Shown: one piece after another, positions 40,534 to 48,674 of the stretch
Layout: the number at the start of each line of letters is the position of its first letter
Numbering within the stretch: position 1 is the first letter of the stretch
Assembly: GCF_001612685.1 (NCBI RefSeq)
Contig: NZ_BDAY01000083.1
Coordinates: 1 to 48,674, forward strand
DNA: 48,674 nt
Source of the DNA: Nocardia altamirensis NBRC 108246
GTDB lineage: Bacteria > Actinomycetota > Actinomycetes > Mycobacteriales > Mycobacteriaceae
Direction of reading: 5' to 3'
Program-made: the position numbers and the translations under genes
The notes under the pieces: model-generated
Databases searched by the model: none
The model's input: only the letters and a program-made list of their open reading frames with translations
Told to the model about the DNA's origin: nothing

Positions 40534-42828
40534 ATGGCGACCATCGAATACCTCCGGACTGATCCCGACCTACCTCCGGTGGGCGTCGTGGATCGTTCGC
40601 CGATCACCCCAGTCAAAAAGGGCATATTCGCCGCGATCGCCCTCGTCGGCGCGCTCGCCTGGGCCGTCCTCGCCATCTCCCGTGGCGAATCGGTCAACGC
40701 GGTATGGATCGTGGTCGCGGCCGTGTGCACCTATGTGCTGGCCTACCAGTTCTATTCCAGGCTCATCGAGCACAAGATCACCAAGCCGAGGGACGACCAG
40801 GCCACGCCCGCCGAGATCCTGGAAAACGGCAAGGACTACATGCCGATGGACCGGCGGGTGCTCTTCGGGCACCATTTCGCCGCCATCGCGGGCGCAGGCC
40901 CGCTCGTCGGACCCGTCCTCGCCGCTCAGATGGGGTATCTGCCCGGCACGCTGTGGATCGTGTTCGGTGTCGTCTGCGCCGGTGCCGTGCAGGACTACCT
41001 GGTCTTGTGGGCATCGACCCGCCGCCGCGGCCGCAGCCTCGGGCAAATGGCCCGCGACGAGCTCGGCGTGGTCGGCGGCGTCGCCGCGATCATCGCCGTG
41101 CTGGTGATCATGATGATCCTGCTCGCGGTGCTCGGCATCGTCGTGGTGAACGCGCTCGCCGCGACACCGGACAAGGACGGCGTGCTGGTCGGCGGCAGCC
41201 CGTGGGGCGTGTTCTCCATCGCGATGACCATCCCGATCGCCCTGTTCATGGGCGTCTACCTGCGCTACCTGCGCCCGGGCAAGGTCGGCGAGGTCTCGCT
41301 GATCGGCTTCGCACTGCTGCTGCTCGCCATCGTCTCCGGCAACTGGGTCGCCGAATCCGGTTGGGGCCAGGACTGGTTCACGCTCTCGGGCACCACCATC
41401 GCCTGGTTCCTCATCGCCTACGGCTTCGTCGCCTCGGTGCTGCCGGTATGGCTGCTGCTCGCGCCGCGCGACTACCTGTCGACCTTCATGAAGATCGGCA
41501 CCATCGTGCTGCTCGCCGTCGGCGTGCTGATCACCATGCCAGTCCTGAAGGCGCCTGCGGTCTCGGAGTTCGCCACCTCGGGTACCGGTCCCGCGTTCGC
41601 GGGCAGCCTGTTCCCGTTCCTGTTCATCACCATCGCGTGTGGTGCGCTGTCCGGCTTCCACGCGCTCGTCTCCTCGGGCACCACCCCCAAGCTGCTGGAG
41701 AAGCAGTCGCACGCCAGGATGATCGGCTACGGCGGCATGCTGATGGAGTCGTTCGTCGCGGTGATGGCGATCATCACCGCGAGCATCATCGACCAGCACC
41801 TGTACTTCGCGATGAACGCGAGCGCCGGGCTCACCGGTGGCACCGCGGAGAAGGCGGCCGCCTACACCAACAGCCTTGGCCTGAGCGGAGATCCGGTCAC
41901 CCCGGCCGAGCTGACGCAGGCGGCCAAGGACGTCGGCGAGACCAGCATCGTCTCGCGCACCGGTGGTGCGCCGACGCTGGCCGTCGGCATGTCCGAGGTG
42001 CTGCACCGGTTCCTCGGCGGCACCGGACTGAAGGCGTTCTGGTACCACTTCGCGATCATGTTCGAGGCGCTGTTCATCCTCACCACGATCGACGCGGGCA
42101 CCAGGGTCGCGCGCTTCATGCTGTCGGATTCGCTCGGCAACCTCGGCGGGCCCGCCCGCAAGTTCAAGGATCCGTCCTGGCGGCCCGGCGCCTGGCTCTG
42201 CTCGGCGATCGTGGTCGCCGCGTGGGGGTCGGTGCTGCTGATGGGTGTCACCGATCCGCTCGGCGGCATCTACACGCTGTATCCGCTGTTCGGCATCTCC
42301 AACCAGTTGCTCGCCGCGATCGCGCTCACCGTTGTGCTGACCATCGTGATCAAGAAGGGCCTGCTCAAGTGGGCATGGATACCGGCGATCCCGCTGGTGT
42401 GGGATCTGACCGTGACCATGACGGCGTCGTGGCAGAAGATCTTCTCCGACGACCCGAAGATCGGATACTGGAAGTCGCACAGCCTCTACAGCGCCGCCGC
42501 CGATGCCGGAAAGGTCTTGGCACCCGCCAAGACGGCGGACGACATGGAGAAGGTCGTGCGCAACACGTTCATCCAGGGCAGCCTGTCGATCATCTTCGCG
42601 GTGCTCGTACTGATCGTGGCGATCGTCGGCGCCGTCGTCTGTGTGCGGGCGTGGCGAGCGGGCGGCGGACCGAGCAGCGAGACGGAAGACGAACCGTCGA
42701 AGATCTTCGCGCCGAAGGGTTTCCTGGCCACGCCTGCCGAAAAGGAGGTGCAGCAGGAATGGGACGCCCTGATCGCGTCAGGGAAGGTGCGAGCACCGGG
42801 TGCCGCGACAGCGAAAGCGGGCCATTGA
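40534..42828 (+). CDS. cstA: carbon starvation protein CstA
   Basis: A 764-residue polytopic membrane protein starting MATIEYLRTDPDLPPVGVVD with GGGAGAG seven bases upstream. CstA marks include the early AIALVGALAWAVLAISRGES, GHHFAAIAGAGPLVGPVLAA, RRRGRSLGQMARDELGVVGG and FHALVSSGTTPKLLEKQSHA. CstA imports peptides or pyruvate during carbon limitation. The small YbdD gene follows with a four-base overlap, the conserved partner arrangement. Confidence 0.95.
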   Translation: MATIEYLRTDPDLPPVGVVDRSPITPVKKGIFAAIALVGALAWAVLAISRGESVNAVWIVVAAVCTYVLAYQFYSRLIEHKITKPRDDQATPAEILENGKDYMPMDRRVLFGHHFAAIAGAGPLVGPVLAAQMGYLPGTLWIVFGVVCAGAVQDYLVLWASTRRRGRSLGQMARDELGVVGGVAAIIAVLVIMMILLAVLGIVVVNALAATPDKDGVLVGGSPWGVFSIAMTIPIALFMGVYLRYLRPGKVGEVSLIGFALLLLAIVSGNWVAESGWGQDWFTLSGTTIAWFLIAYGFVASVLPVWLLLAPRDYLSTFMKIGTIVLLAVGVLITMPVLKAPAVSEFATSGTGPAFAGSLFPFLFITIACGALSGFHALVSSGTTPKLLEKQSHARMIGYGGMLMESFVAVMAIITASIIDQHLYFAMNASAGLTGGTAEKAAAYTNSLGLSGDPVTPAELTQAAKDVGETSIVSRTGGAPTLAVGMSEVLHRFLGGTGLKAFWYHFAIMFEALFILTTIDAGTRVARFMLSDSLGNLGGPARKFKDPSWRPGAWLCSAIVVAAWGSVLLMGVTDPLGGIYTLYPLFGISNQLLAAIALTVVLTIVIKKGLLKWAWIPAIPLVWDLTVTMTASWQKIFSDDPKIGYWKSHSLYSAAADAGKVLAPAKTADDMEKVVRNTFIQGSLSIIFAVLVLIVAIVGAVVCVRAWRAGGGPSSETEDEPSKIFAPKGFLATPAEKEVQQEWDALIASGKVRAPGAATAKAGH

Positions 42829-43298
42829 CGGTCGAGGTTGCGTCGGCGCCGACGGTGGAGACTGCTGCGGCGCCGACGGTCGATACCACCCCTGCGCAAA
42901 CGGCCGACACCACCTCGGCGCCGACGATCGACACCACTTCGGTGTTGACGATCGCCACCGCCGTGCCGGGGACGATCGACACCATCCCGATTCCGACGAT
43001 CGACACCGCCGAGATGGCGATGATCGACTCGGCACCGATGGAAGGCGCTCTCCCGCAGGGCGATCGGTCGGCTCGACCGGTTGTCCTCGGACAGTTGCGT
43101 CGAGCGGGCAGCACCGCGGTGACCGCGGTGCGCACGGTCGGGTGGTGGTTCAACTCGATCCTCGGCGGGCAGGACTATCGGCGGTACGTCGACCATCTCG
43201 CGCGCAACCATCCCGGGTGCGAGATTCCGACGGAGCGCGAGTACTGGCGCACGCGGCACGCGGACGCGGACCACAATCCGACGAATCGCTGCTGCTGA
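42825..43298 (+). CDS. YbdD/YjiX-family protein with Thr-rich repeat extension
   Basis: The last ~65 residues (GWWFNSILGGQDYRRYVDHL, then ARNHPGCEIPTEREYWRTRH and CC at the end) are a normal YbdD domain, the usual partner of CstA. Upstream in frame are ~70 residues of tandem repeats of the APTVDTT/TIDT type, encoded by roughly 24-bp units (42840-43030). The TTG at 42825 overlaps the cstA stop (TTGA) and would include the repeats; ATG at 43038 (MEGALPQGDRSARPVVLG) would exclude them. The extension has no signal peptide and looks like a recent tandem expansion. Confidence 0.75.
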   Translation: MTVEVASAPTVETAAAPTVDTTPAQTADTTSAPTIDTTSVLTIATAVPGTIDTIPIPTIDTAEMAMIDSAPMEGALPQGDRSARPVVLGQLRRAGSTAVTAVRTVGWWFNSILGGQDYRRYVDHLARNHPGCEIPTEREYWRTRHADADHNPTNRCC

Positions 43299-43446
43299 GG
43301 CTTGGCGGGCGGCGCGATGAGGGCGCCGCTCGCCACCTTTCCTCGGTGTACCGCGCGACGATCCCTCGTGCACGGTGCATCCGATTCGGTCGGTAATGGC
43401 AGATTTCCGCTAGCAGAGCGTGCCCTTACCTGACATTGTGGTTGAC

Positions 43447-45066
43447 GTGACGATCACGGTATTGGATTTCGAGCGGTGCTACCGCGCGGTGTCGACCAGA
43501 GATTCCCGATTCGACGGGCAATTCTTCACCGCAGTGCGGACCACCGGAATCTATTGCCGCCCATCGTGTCCGGCGATCACGCCGAAGCGCGCGAATGTGT
43601 CGTTCTTACCGACTGCGGCGGCCGCGCAACAGGCGGGCTACCGCGCGTGCCGTCGCTGCCTACCGGACGCCGCACCAGGCTCACCCCTGTGGAACACCCG
43701 CGCGGACCTGGCCGCCCGCGCGATGCGGTTGATCGGCGACGGAGTGATCGAACGCGGCGGCGTGCCCGCGCTTGCCGCCACCCTCGGCTACTCGCAACGG
43801 CAACTGACCAGGGTGCTCACCACCGAACTCGGCGCAGGCCCGCTGGCGCTGGCCCGCGCGCACCGCGCTCATACGGCGCGGCTATTGATTCAAACGACCC
43901 CAATGCCCATGTCGGACATCGCCTTCGCGGCCGGGTTCGCCAGCATTCGCCAATTCAACGACACGGTGCGCGAGGTATTCGCGGTCAGCCCGACGACCAT
44001 GCGGGCCGAGGCGCATCGCGCCAAATCCGGCTCGAACGGACGCCAGGCCCCCGCGGTCAACGGTTCACTCAGCCTGCGGTTGCCCTACCGCGAACCACTC
44101 GACCGGGCCTGGCTGGAATGGTTCCTCTCCTCCCATGTCGCGCCGGGCATGGAACTCTGGGAGAACCGCGCGTACACGCGCAATCTGCGCACCCCGCACG
44201 GCCACGCGACGACCAGGCTCAGCTTCCAACGCGATCATGTGCGGGCCGAGCTGGCATTGCACGACATGCGCGATCTGGCGCCGACAGTGGCGCGGCTGCG
44301 GCACCTGCTCGACCTCGACGCCGATCCGATCGGCATCGACGAGGCGCTGGGTGTGACTCCGGGACAGCGGGTTTCGGGGCCCGAGCTCTCCGACCCCGAT
44401 ACCGTCCGGCTGCCGGACGCGGGCGCAGGCTCGCCGCCGGACGCCGATACGCCGCCCGACCCGGTCGACGGCAAGCGGCCCGCGTTCACGCCGGGCATCC
44501 GCGTGCCAGGCTGCCTCGACGGGCCGGAACTGTTGTTGCGCACCATGATCGGGCAGCAGATCTCGGTGTCGGCGGCGGCGACGCACACCGCGCGGCTGGT
44601 CGAGGCGCTCGGCGAGCACGTCGACGGCCCGATCCCGCTGCTGTTCCCCACGCCTGCGGTGATCGCCGAACGCGGCGCCGAGGTGCTCACCGGTCCGACC
44701 CGGCGGGTTCGCTCGATCATCGGCGCCGCCGAGGCGTTGGCCAGCGGTGAACTCGCGCTGCACCAAGGCCGCACCGCGTCCGACTTGCGGCGCGAACTCC
44801 TCGCACTGGACGGGGTCGGCCCGTGGACGGCCGACTACGTGACGATGCGTCTGCTGGCCGACCCGGACGTGCTGCTCAGCACCGATCTGGTGGTGCGGCA
44901 GGGCGCCGCGGTGCTCGGCCTCGACCTCGCCGACACCGGCCGCTGGATGCCGTGGCGGTCGTATCTGTCCATGCACTTGTGGAAAGCGGCGCTGACCGAT
45001 CGCGCCGACCGCTCCACCGCCGCAGCGGCCAAGGCCGCCTCCTCGAAAGCGAGCACCCGAACATGA
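43447..45066 (+). CDS. Ada-AlkA fusion: DNA alkylation repair glycosylase/regulator
   Basis: About 539 residues from GTG 43447 (an earlier GTG at 43420 is possible). Order: Ada N-terminal zinc domain with GIYCRPSCPA and GYRACRRCLP (four cysteines, one accepting methyl groups from phosphotriesters); AraC helix-turn-helices (LAATLGYSQRQLTRVLTTEL; DIAFAAGFASIRQFNDTV); then AlkA, with a helix-hairpin-helix LALDGVGPWTADYVTMRLLA and the catalytic Asp in LLSTDLVVRQG. It senses alkylation damage and removes alkylated bases. The O6-methylguanine methyltransferase gene follows with an ATGA overlap. Confidence 0.92.
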   Translation: MTITVLDFERCYRAVSTRDSRFDGQFFTAVRTTGIYCRPSCPAITPKRANVSFLPTAAAAQQAGYRACRRCLPDAAPGSPLWNTRADLAARAMRLIGDGVIERGGVPALAATLGYSQRQLTRVLTTELGAGPLALARAHRAHTARLLIQTTPMPMSDIAFAAGFASIRQFNDTVREVFAVSPTTMRAEAHRAKSGSNGRQAPAVNGSLSLRLPYREPLDRAWLEWFLSSHVAPGMELWENRAYTRNLRTPHGHATTRLSFQRDHVRAELALHDMRDLAPTVARLRHLLDLDADPIGIDEALGVTPGQRVSGPELSDPDTVRLPDAGAGSPPDADTPPDPVDGKRPAFTPGIRVPGCLDGPELLLRTMIGQQISVSAAATHTARLVEALGEHVDGPIPLLFPTPAVIAERGAEVLTGPTRRVRSIIGAAEALASGELALHQGRTASDLRRELLALDGVGPWTADYVTMRLLADPDVLLSTDLVVRQGAAVLGLDLADTGRWMPWRSYLSMHLWKAALTDRADRSTAAAAKAASSKASTRT

Positions 45067-45605
45067 CCGCCGCCAGCACTATTCGATCAACCACACCGCG
45101 CATCGGTACCGCCACTGCCGATTTCGCGACCGTCGACACACCGATCGGGCCGTTCACCGCCGTGGTCGACGCGGACGGAGCCGTGCTCGCCGCGGGGTGG
45201 ACAACCGACGTGGCGTACCTGTGCACCGTGGTCCATCCCAGCCTGCGCCCTGGCGATCTGCGGCAGCGGGACGACCTCGGAGCGGTGACCGGAGCGGTCA
45301 TCGCCTATCACCAGGGCGATCTCACGGCGATCGATCCGATCCCGGTGCGGCAGCATTCCGGCGAATTCCTCATGCACGCATGGGATGTGCTCCGCAAGGT
45401 GCCCGCAGGCGCGCCCATCACCTACACCGAGTTCGCCGCCATCTCCGGCCGCCCCGACGCCACCAGGGCCGCCGCCAACGCCTGTGTGAGCAATGCCGCG
45501 GCCCTGTTCGTCCCGTGCCACCGCATCTTTCGCATCGGCGGCGCGCTCGGCGGCTTCCGCTGGGGGCTGCCGGTCAAGCGCTGGCTGCTCGATCACGAAG
45601 CGTGA
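45063..45605 (+). CDS. methylated-DNA-protein cysteine methyltransferase
   Basis: A 180-residue Ogt-type protein: N-terminal domain, then the winged DNA-binding domain GAPITYTEFAAISGRPDATR with RAAANACVSN (arginine finger) and the acceptor site ALFVPCHRIFRIGGALGGFR. It removes O6-alkyl groups from guanine by self-alkylation. It is translationally coupled to the Ada-AlkA gene. It overlaps the convergent MFS gene by 32 bp. Confidence 0.95.
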   Translation: MTAASTIRSTTPRIGTATADFATVDTPIGPFTAVVDADGAVLAAGWTTDVAYLCTVVHPSLRPGDLRQRDDLGAVTGAVIAYHQGDLTAIDPIPVRQHSGEFLMHAWDVLRKVPAGAPITYTEFAAISGRPDATRAAANACVSNAAALFVPCHRIFRIGGALGGFRWGLPVKRWLLDHEA

Positions 45606-46827
45606 CGGCTTGTCGCGCAGGCGCTTCGAGGTAGCGAGCCCGGCCGGCCGCGAGCCCGAGCATGCCGTTGACCACCAGCAACGCCAGTAGCCCGAGCAGC
45701 GGCAGCGTCCACGAGTCCGACACCGAGTACAGCGCGGCGGCGAGCAGCGGTCCGGTGGCGCCGATCAGGTAGCCGAGCGTCTGCGACTTCGTCGACAGTG
45801 CCGTCGCGGTGTGGTGGTCGCGGGTGCGCAGCACGAACAGCATGCTCGGTAGCGTTTGGCCCGCACCGAGGCCGATGCCGAGGACGACGAGCCACACCGG
45901 CGCGGTTGCCACCGGAGCGGCCAGAATGCCGAGCACCCCAACGAAACACAGTGCCACCGCGGCCACCAGGTGGATGCGCTGGCTTGCCCGTCTGGCCGCG
46001 AGGGGCGGCGCGACGAAACCGCCGATGGCGAGGGTCAGCGCGCAGATCGACAAGTAGAAGCCCGCGGTGGTCTGACTGACGCCGCGGGCGATATAGACCG
46101 ACGGCAGCCAGGCGAAGAGCGTGTACAGCAGCAGCGACTGCCCGCCCAGATAACCGGTTATGCTCCACGCCAACGGGTTTCGCAGCAGCCAGCCCCACGA
46201 GGTGTTCGTGTTCGTACGGACGTGCGGACGGTCCAGCTGCGGTATCAAGGCGACGATGGCGAACAGCGCGGGAATCAGAGCCAGTCCAAGCGCCAGCCAG
46301 GTCGACCCGGTGAGGTGATACACCGGCACCGAAATCGCTGCGGCCACAGCGGCTCCCACGCTGACCACCAGGCCGTAGACGCCCATCATCATGCCGATGC
46401 GCGGGGCGGGGAAGCGTTTCTTCGCCAGCACCGGGGTGATGACATTGCCGACGGCGATGCCCGCGCCCGCGACGACGGTGCCTGCGAAGAGGCCACCGGT
46501 GCCGACTGCGGGGAACACAGCACCGATCGAACGAATTACGACGCCGCCCGCCAGTATCGCCATCGCCAGAAACAAGGCACGCTCCTCGCCGAATCGGTTG
46601 CGCACCAGCACCCCGAACGAGGCGAACAAGCCCATGCACAGCACGGGCAACATCGTCAGCACCGATGCGCCGACGTGGCTGAGGCCGAGCACAGGGACCA
46701 GCGGACCTGGACCAGCGAAGGACACTCTGAGGTTCAAGCTCACCAGCACGAACGCCGTCACCAGCAGCGGAAGCGAGGCCGCCCGGGTGGTCGGTGGTGG
46801 TTCGAGAGTTTGGGTCATGCCCGTCAC
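45574..46827 (-). CDS. MFS exporter (CynX/NimT-type)
   Basis: A 417-residue protein with twelve membrane helices, beginning MTGMTQTLEPPPTTRAASLP (a second start, MTQTLE, lies nine bases in). Typical features are SLNLRVSFAGPGPLVPVL, GAGIAVGNVITPVLAKKRFP and GQTLPSMLFVLRTRDHHTAT. The CynX/NimT group exports cyanate, nitroimidazole or small drugs. It lies downstream of a MerR gene and a dyad (46832-46860), suggesting MerR control. Confidence 0.9.
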   Translation of the reverse strand: MTGMTQTLEPPPTTRAASLPLLVTAFVLVSLNLRVSFAGPGPLVPVLGLSHVGASVLTMLPVLCMGLFASFGVLVRNRFGEERALFLAMAILAGGVVIRSIGAVFPAVGTGGLFAGTVVAGAGIAVGNVITPVLAKKRFPAPRIGMMMGVYGLVVSVGAAVAAAISVPVYHLTGSTWLALGLALIPALFAIVALIPQLDRPHVRTNTNTSWGWLLRNPLAWSITGYLGGQSLLLYTLFAWLPSVYIARGVSQTTAGFYLSICALTLAIGGFVAPPLAARRASQRIHLVAAVALCFVGVLGILAAPVATAPVWLVVLGIGLGAGQTLPSMLFVLRTRDHHTATALSTKSQTLGYLIGATGPLLAAALYSVSDSWTLPLLGLLALLVVNGMLGLAAGRARYLEAPARQAVTLRDRAASA

Positions 46828-46831
46828 TGTT

Positions 46832-46860
46832 GCGGTTGAAGCCGACTTGAGCGCAACCGC
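46832..46860 (-). promoter_or_regulatory. dyad in the MFS promoter
   Basis: GCGGTTG (46832-46838) and CAACCGC (46854-46860) with a 15-base spacer lie between the MFS start (46827) and the MerR stop (46875), the place for a MerR-type operator. Confidence 0.45.
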
Positions 46861-46874
46861 GGAGCCCGCCGAGA

Positions 46875-47324
46875 CTAGGCGGGATAGTCCAGGTCGTTGG
46901 GATCAATTCGATTGCCGGACATGCGTTGCCGCACCACCTCGCGCATGAAGTCGCAGCGGCCCGCCGGATGTGGGCTCGTGCACTTCAACGAGTGCTCCAG
47001 ATGGGCCTTCCCTTCGGCAAGCCGACGTTGCTGCTCCTCGATGGCGCGGATTCGCTCCCGCATGACCACCCGCGACGGCGCCGCATCGTCGGCAAGCACC
47101 GCTTCATCCGCCAGCATGATCGCGATCTCGTCCAGACTCAGCAGGGCGAACTCCTGCCACAACTGGATCAGGCCGATGCGCAACATCTGATCGGCGTCGA
47201 ACTGACGCACACCCGCTCGCCGCGCGGTGGCCTGGATCAGCCCGCGCTCCTCCCAGTACCGCAGCGTGGACACCGCAACCCCGCACCGCCGAGCCGCCTC
47301 GCTGATCCCCACCAACTCACTCAT
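46875..47324 (-). CDS. MerR-family regulator
   Basis: A 149-residue protein: MSELVGISEAARRCGVAVST then LRYWEERGLIQATARRAGVR (MerR winged helix-turn-helix), a dimerisation coiled coil (ERIRAIEEQQRRLAEGKAHL) and a C-terminal CTSPHPAGRCDFMREVV segment, whose Cys pair could bind metal or be redox-active. It is upstream of, and co-oriented with, the MFS exporter, which it probably controls. Confidence 0.9.
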   Translation of the reverse strand: MSELVGISEAARRCGVAVSTLRYWEERGLIQATARRAGVRQFDADQMLRIGLIQLWQEFALLSLDEIAIMLADEAVLADDAAPSRVVMRERIRAIEEQQRRLAEGKAHLEHSLKCTSPHPAGRCDFMREVVRQRMSGNRIDPNDLDYPA

Positions 47325-47380
47325 CGGCCTATTCGACCTCGACTCGCTCTCGACTTCAACACCCCCACGAGTGCCTGGGT

Positions 47381-47443
47381 GATCGAGTGGGAACTGGTGG
47401 CGGAGGCTTCTCGCGAAATGCCGCCACCAGTTCCCACTCGATC
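47381..47443. repeat. 56-bp dispersed palindrome, copy A2
   Basis: Perfect 23-bp arms (47381-47403 with 47421-47443) around the 17-base centre AGGCTTCTCGCGAAATG. The arms share TGGGAACTGGTGGCGG with copy A1. It is intergenic between the MerR start and the sbcC stop. Confidence 0.9.
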
Positions 47444-47457
47444 AGGAGTACTGACGG

Positions 47458-48674
47458 TCAGGCGACGGTGGCCTCGAGGTGGGAGCCGGATCGGCCGCGG
47501 CGGACGTGCAGGCGGCTCGGGATGCGCTGGCGCATCTCGTCGACGTGGCTGACGACGCCTACCACGCGACCACCGGCCCTGAGCTCGTCGAGCACGCCCA
47601 TGACCGCGTCGAGGGTGTCCGCGTCCAAGCCGCCGAAGCCCTCGTCGATGAAGAGGGTGTCCAGCACGAGGCCGCCGGATTCGGCGGCGACGGTGTCGGC
47701 CAGGCCGAGTGCCAAAGACAGTGAAGCCATGAAGGTTTCGCCGCCCGAGAGGGTCTTGGCCGGGCGGACCGCGCCGGTGTAGTCGTCGCGGATGTCCAGG
47801 CCGAGACCGCCACGACGACCACGCGGGCCCGCCTTGTCGGAGTGCACGAATTCGTAACGGCCCGCCGACATTCGGCGCAGGCGCAGCGAACCCGCCTGCG
47901 CCACCTCTTCCAGGCGGGCGGCAAGCACGTAGGAGCGCAACGACATCCGCCGGTTGTTCTCGCCGCGGCCCGCAACCACCTCGGCGAGCGCGGCGAGCTC
48001 ATCGTGTGTCCGCTGCAATGGCGCGATCCGATCCACCGCCGCCCACAGCTGCCCGCCGAGATCCTCGAGCAAACTCACCCGCCTGCTCGCCTCCCCGTGC
48101 ACGGAAACGGCGGCATTGACCTGCGCCTGCGCGGTAGCCACCGCAGCATCCAACTCAGCCAGATCCCCGACCTCCGCAGCCCCCGCAGCCTGAATATCCG
48201 GCTCCGCCAGCACAGCTTCAGCATGCGCGCGAGCACGATCGGCGGCCACCAGCTCCGCCTCGATCTCCGCCTGCCGCTGCGCAGTACGACTCGCCGCAGT
48301 AACCACCCGCGCGATCGCGGTCAGCCGAGCCACATCGTCGCGCGGCGCACCAGCGCCTGCTGTCTGTTGTGCGGTAGACGAATTCGGCGTCGCCGAGGGT
48401 GCCGCAGCCGGGGCCGAATCATCCACCGCAGCAACACTGTCGGCAGGTTCCACACCGGCGGGCATCGACCCTCGCGAAGCACGGGCTGGATCTCCGACAC
48501 CTCCGGAGCCGCCCTGCACATCAGCGGAATCTGGGGCACATGTCGGGCTCGCAGCCGAACCGCCTACGGGCGCAGCACCGGACCTGACATCGGAAGCGGT
48601 CGCAGCAAGCCGCACTTCGGCAGGCGCGGCGCCCGCTGTGACATCGGAACCGGTTGCGGCAGGCTGCGCTTCGG
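47458..48674 (-). CDS. sbcC: SbcC-type exonuclease ATPase subunit, C-terminal part (partial)
   Basis: Open to the right edge; the N-terminal half lies outside. The C-terminal SMC-like head has RRMSLRSYVLAARLEEVAQA, the signature KTLSGGETFMASLSLALGLA, Walker B LDTLFIDEGFGGLDADTLDA and GVVSHVDEMRQRI. It forms a complex with SbcD to process DNA hairpins and breaks. The coiled-coil region toward the right edge is interrupted by ~100 residues of Ala/Pro/Ser/Gly-rich sequence with an internal near-repeat (AATGSDVTAGAAP and AATASDVRSGAAP), unusual for the family. Confidence 0.88.
   Translation of the reverse strand, partial: EAQPAATGSDVTAGAAPAEVRLAATASDVRSGAAPVGGSAASPTCAPDSADVQGGSGGVGDPARASRGSMPAGVEPADSVAAVDDSAPAAAPSATPNSSTAQQTAGAGAPRDDVARLTAIARVVTAASRTAQRQAEIEAELVAADRARAHAEAVLAEPDIQAAGAAEVGDLAELDAAVATAQAQVNAAVSVHGEASRRVSLLEDLGGQLWAAVDRIAPLQRTHDELAALAEVVAGRGENNRRMSLRSYVLAARLEEVAQAGSLRLRRMSAGRYEFVHSDKAGPRGRRGGLGLDIRDDYTGAVRPAKTLSGGETFMASLSLALGLADTVAAESGGLVLDTLFIDEGFGGLDADTLDAVMGVLDELRAGGRVVGVVSHVDEMRQRIPSRLHVRRGRSGSHLEATVA

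Noticed and set aside
40704..42824. 864-codon rightward frame through cstA
   Set aside because: Shadow frame of cstA; only the part after 42825 (YbdD) is coding.
1..48674. CRISPR arrays, rRNA or tRNA genes, IS elements with transposases
   Set aside because: No regularly spaced repeats, no RNA gene signatures and no transposase-like proteins were seen.

Overview
The window is high-GC actinobacterial DNA. Two F420-type enzymes (a Ddn-like deazaflavin-dependent oxidoreductase and a PPOX-class protein), a secretory-type lipase with an added membrane domain, DUF1772 genes under TetR-like control and a large number of regulators point to Nocardia or a close mycolic-acid actinomycete. The genus is an inference from gene content, not from a search.

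Layout. 1-11533 is chromosome: a partial AraC regulator, an EamA exporter, a small membrane protein, a lipase, an FMN reductase, a degenerate PD-(D/E)XK-like protein with four cysteines, an EEP phosphatase, a Ddn-like enzyme, two DUF1772 membrane proteins with palindromic operators, a TetR regulator with two operators, a PPOX protein, and an epoxide hydrolase pseudogene carrying two offsetting frameshifts.

11614-31976 is an integrated mobile element of about 20.35 kb. Its ends are a 12-bp repeat (ACGGAATTCGAC) that lies in the last codons of ychF. The native ychF tail (VEFRFNV, stop) now sits at 11602-11625, more than 20 kb from the rest of the gene, and the element supplies a new tail (VEFR SGLASGGKY, stop). 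Left to right the element holds a large serine recombinase, a membrane protein, a P-loop kinase-like gene, a recombinase fragment, a 1.25-kb non-coding region dense in structured DNA, and a leftward operon of about 14 genes that mostly overlap by ATGA. The operon encodes SpdB (DUF2637), coiled-coil proteins, a TraD/FtsK-like ATPase, a replication-relaxation protein, an RRQ-motif protein, small membrane proteins and an excisionase-like HTH. A GntR regulator follows, whose probable operators (GTATAC-centred sites) flank its own gene and the operon. The right end carries a methyltransferase-like gene and an AT-richer three-gene cassette next to attR: a SQTCDIV-motif protein, a membrane/HTH protein and a TIGR04255 protein. 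No canonical relaxase or VirB4 is visible.

31935-48674 is chromosome again: ychF, a quinone-oxidoreductase-like MDR protein, a TetR regulator divergent from an NmrA-like NAD(P)H-binding protein with two operators, AraC, VOC, a sugar-type ABC importer without its ATPase, CstA with a YbdD partner, an Ada-AlkA fusion with an Ogt-type methyltransferase, an MFS exporter, a MerR regulator and the 3' part of sbcC.

The least ordinary signals are non-coding. (1) A three-copy structured motif in the element (15773-15879, 16460-16553, 17157-17266) has a conserved hairpin and one compensatory base change. (2) A nested 190-bp cruciform sits beside a 36-bp perfect palindrome (16132-16358). (3) A chromosomal family of 56-bp dispersed palindromes has arms of different sequence but the same length and shared core; one copy is read in frame as the N-terminus of an ABC permease.
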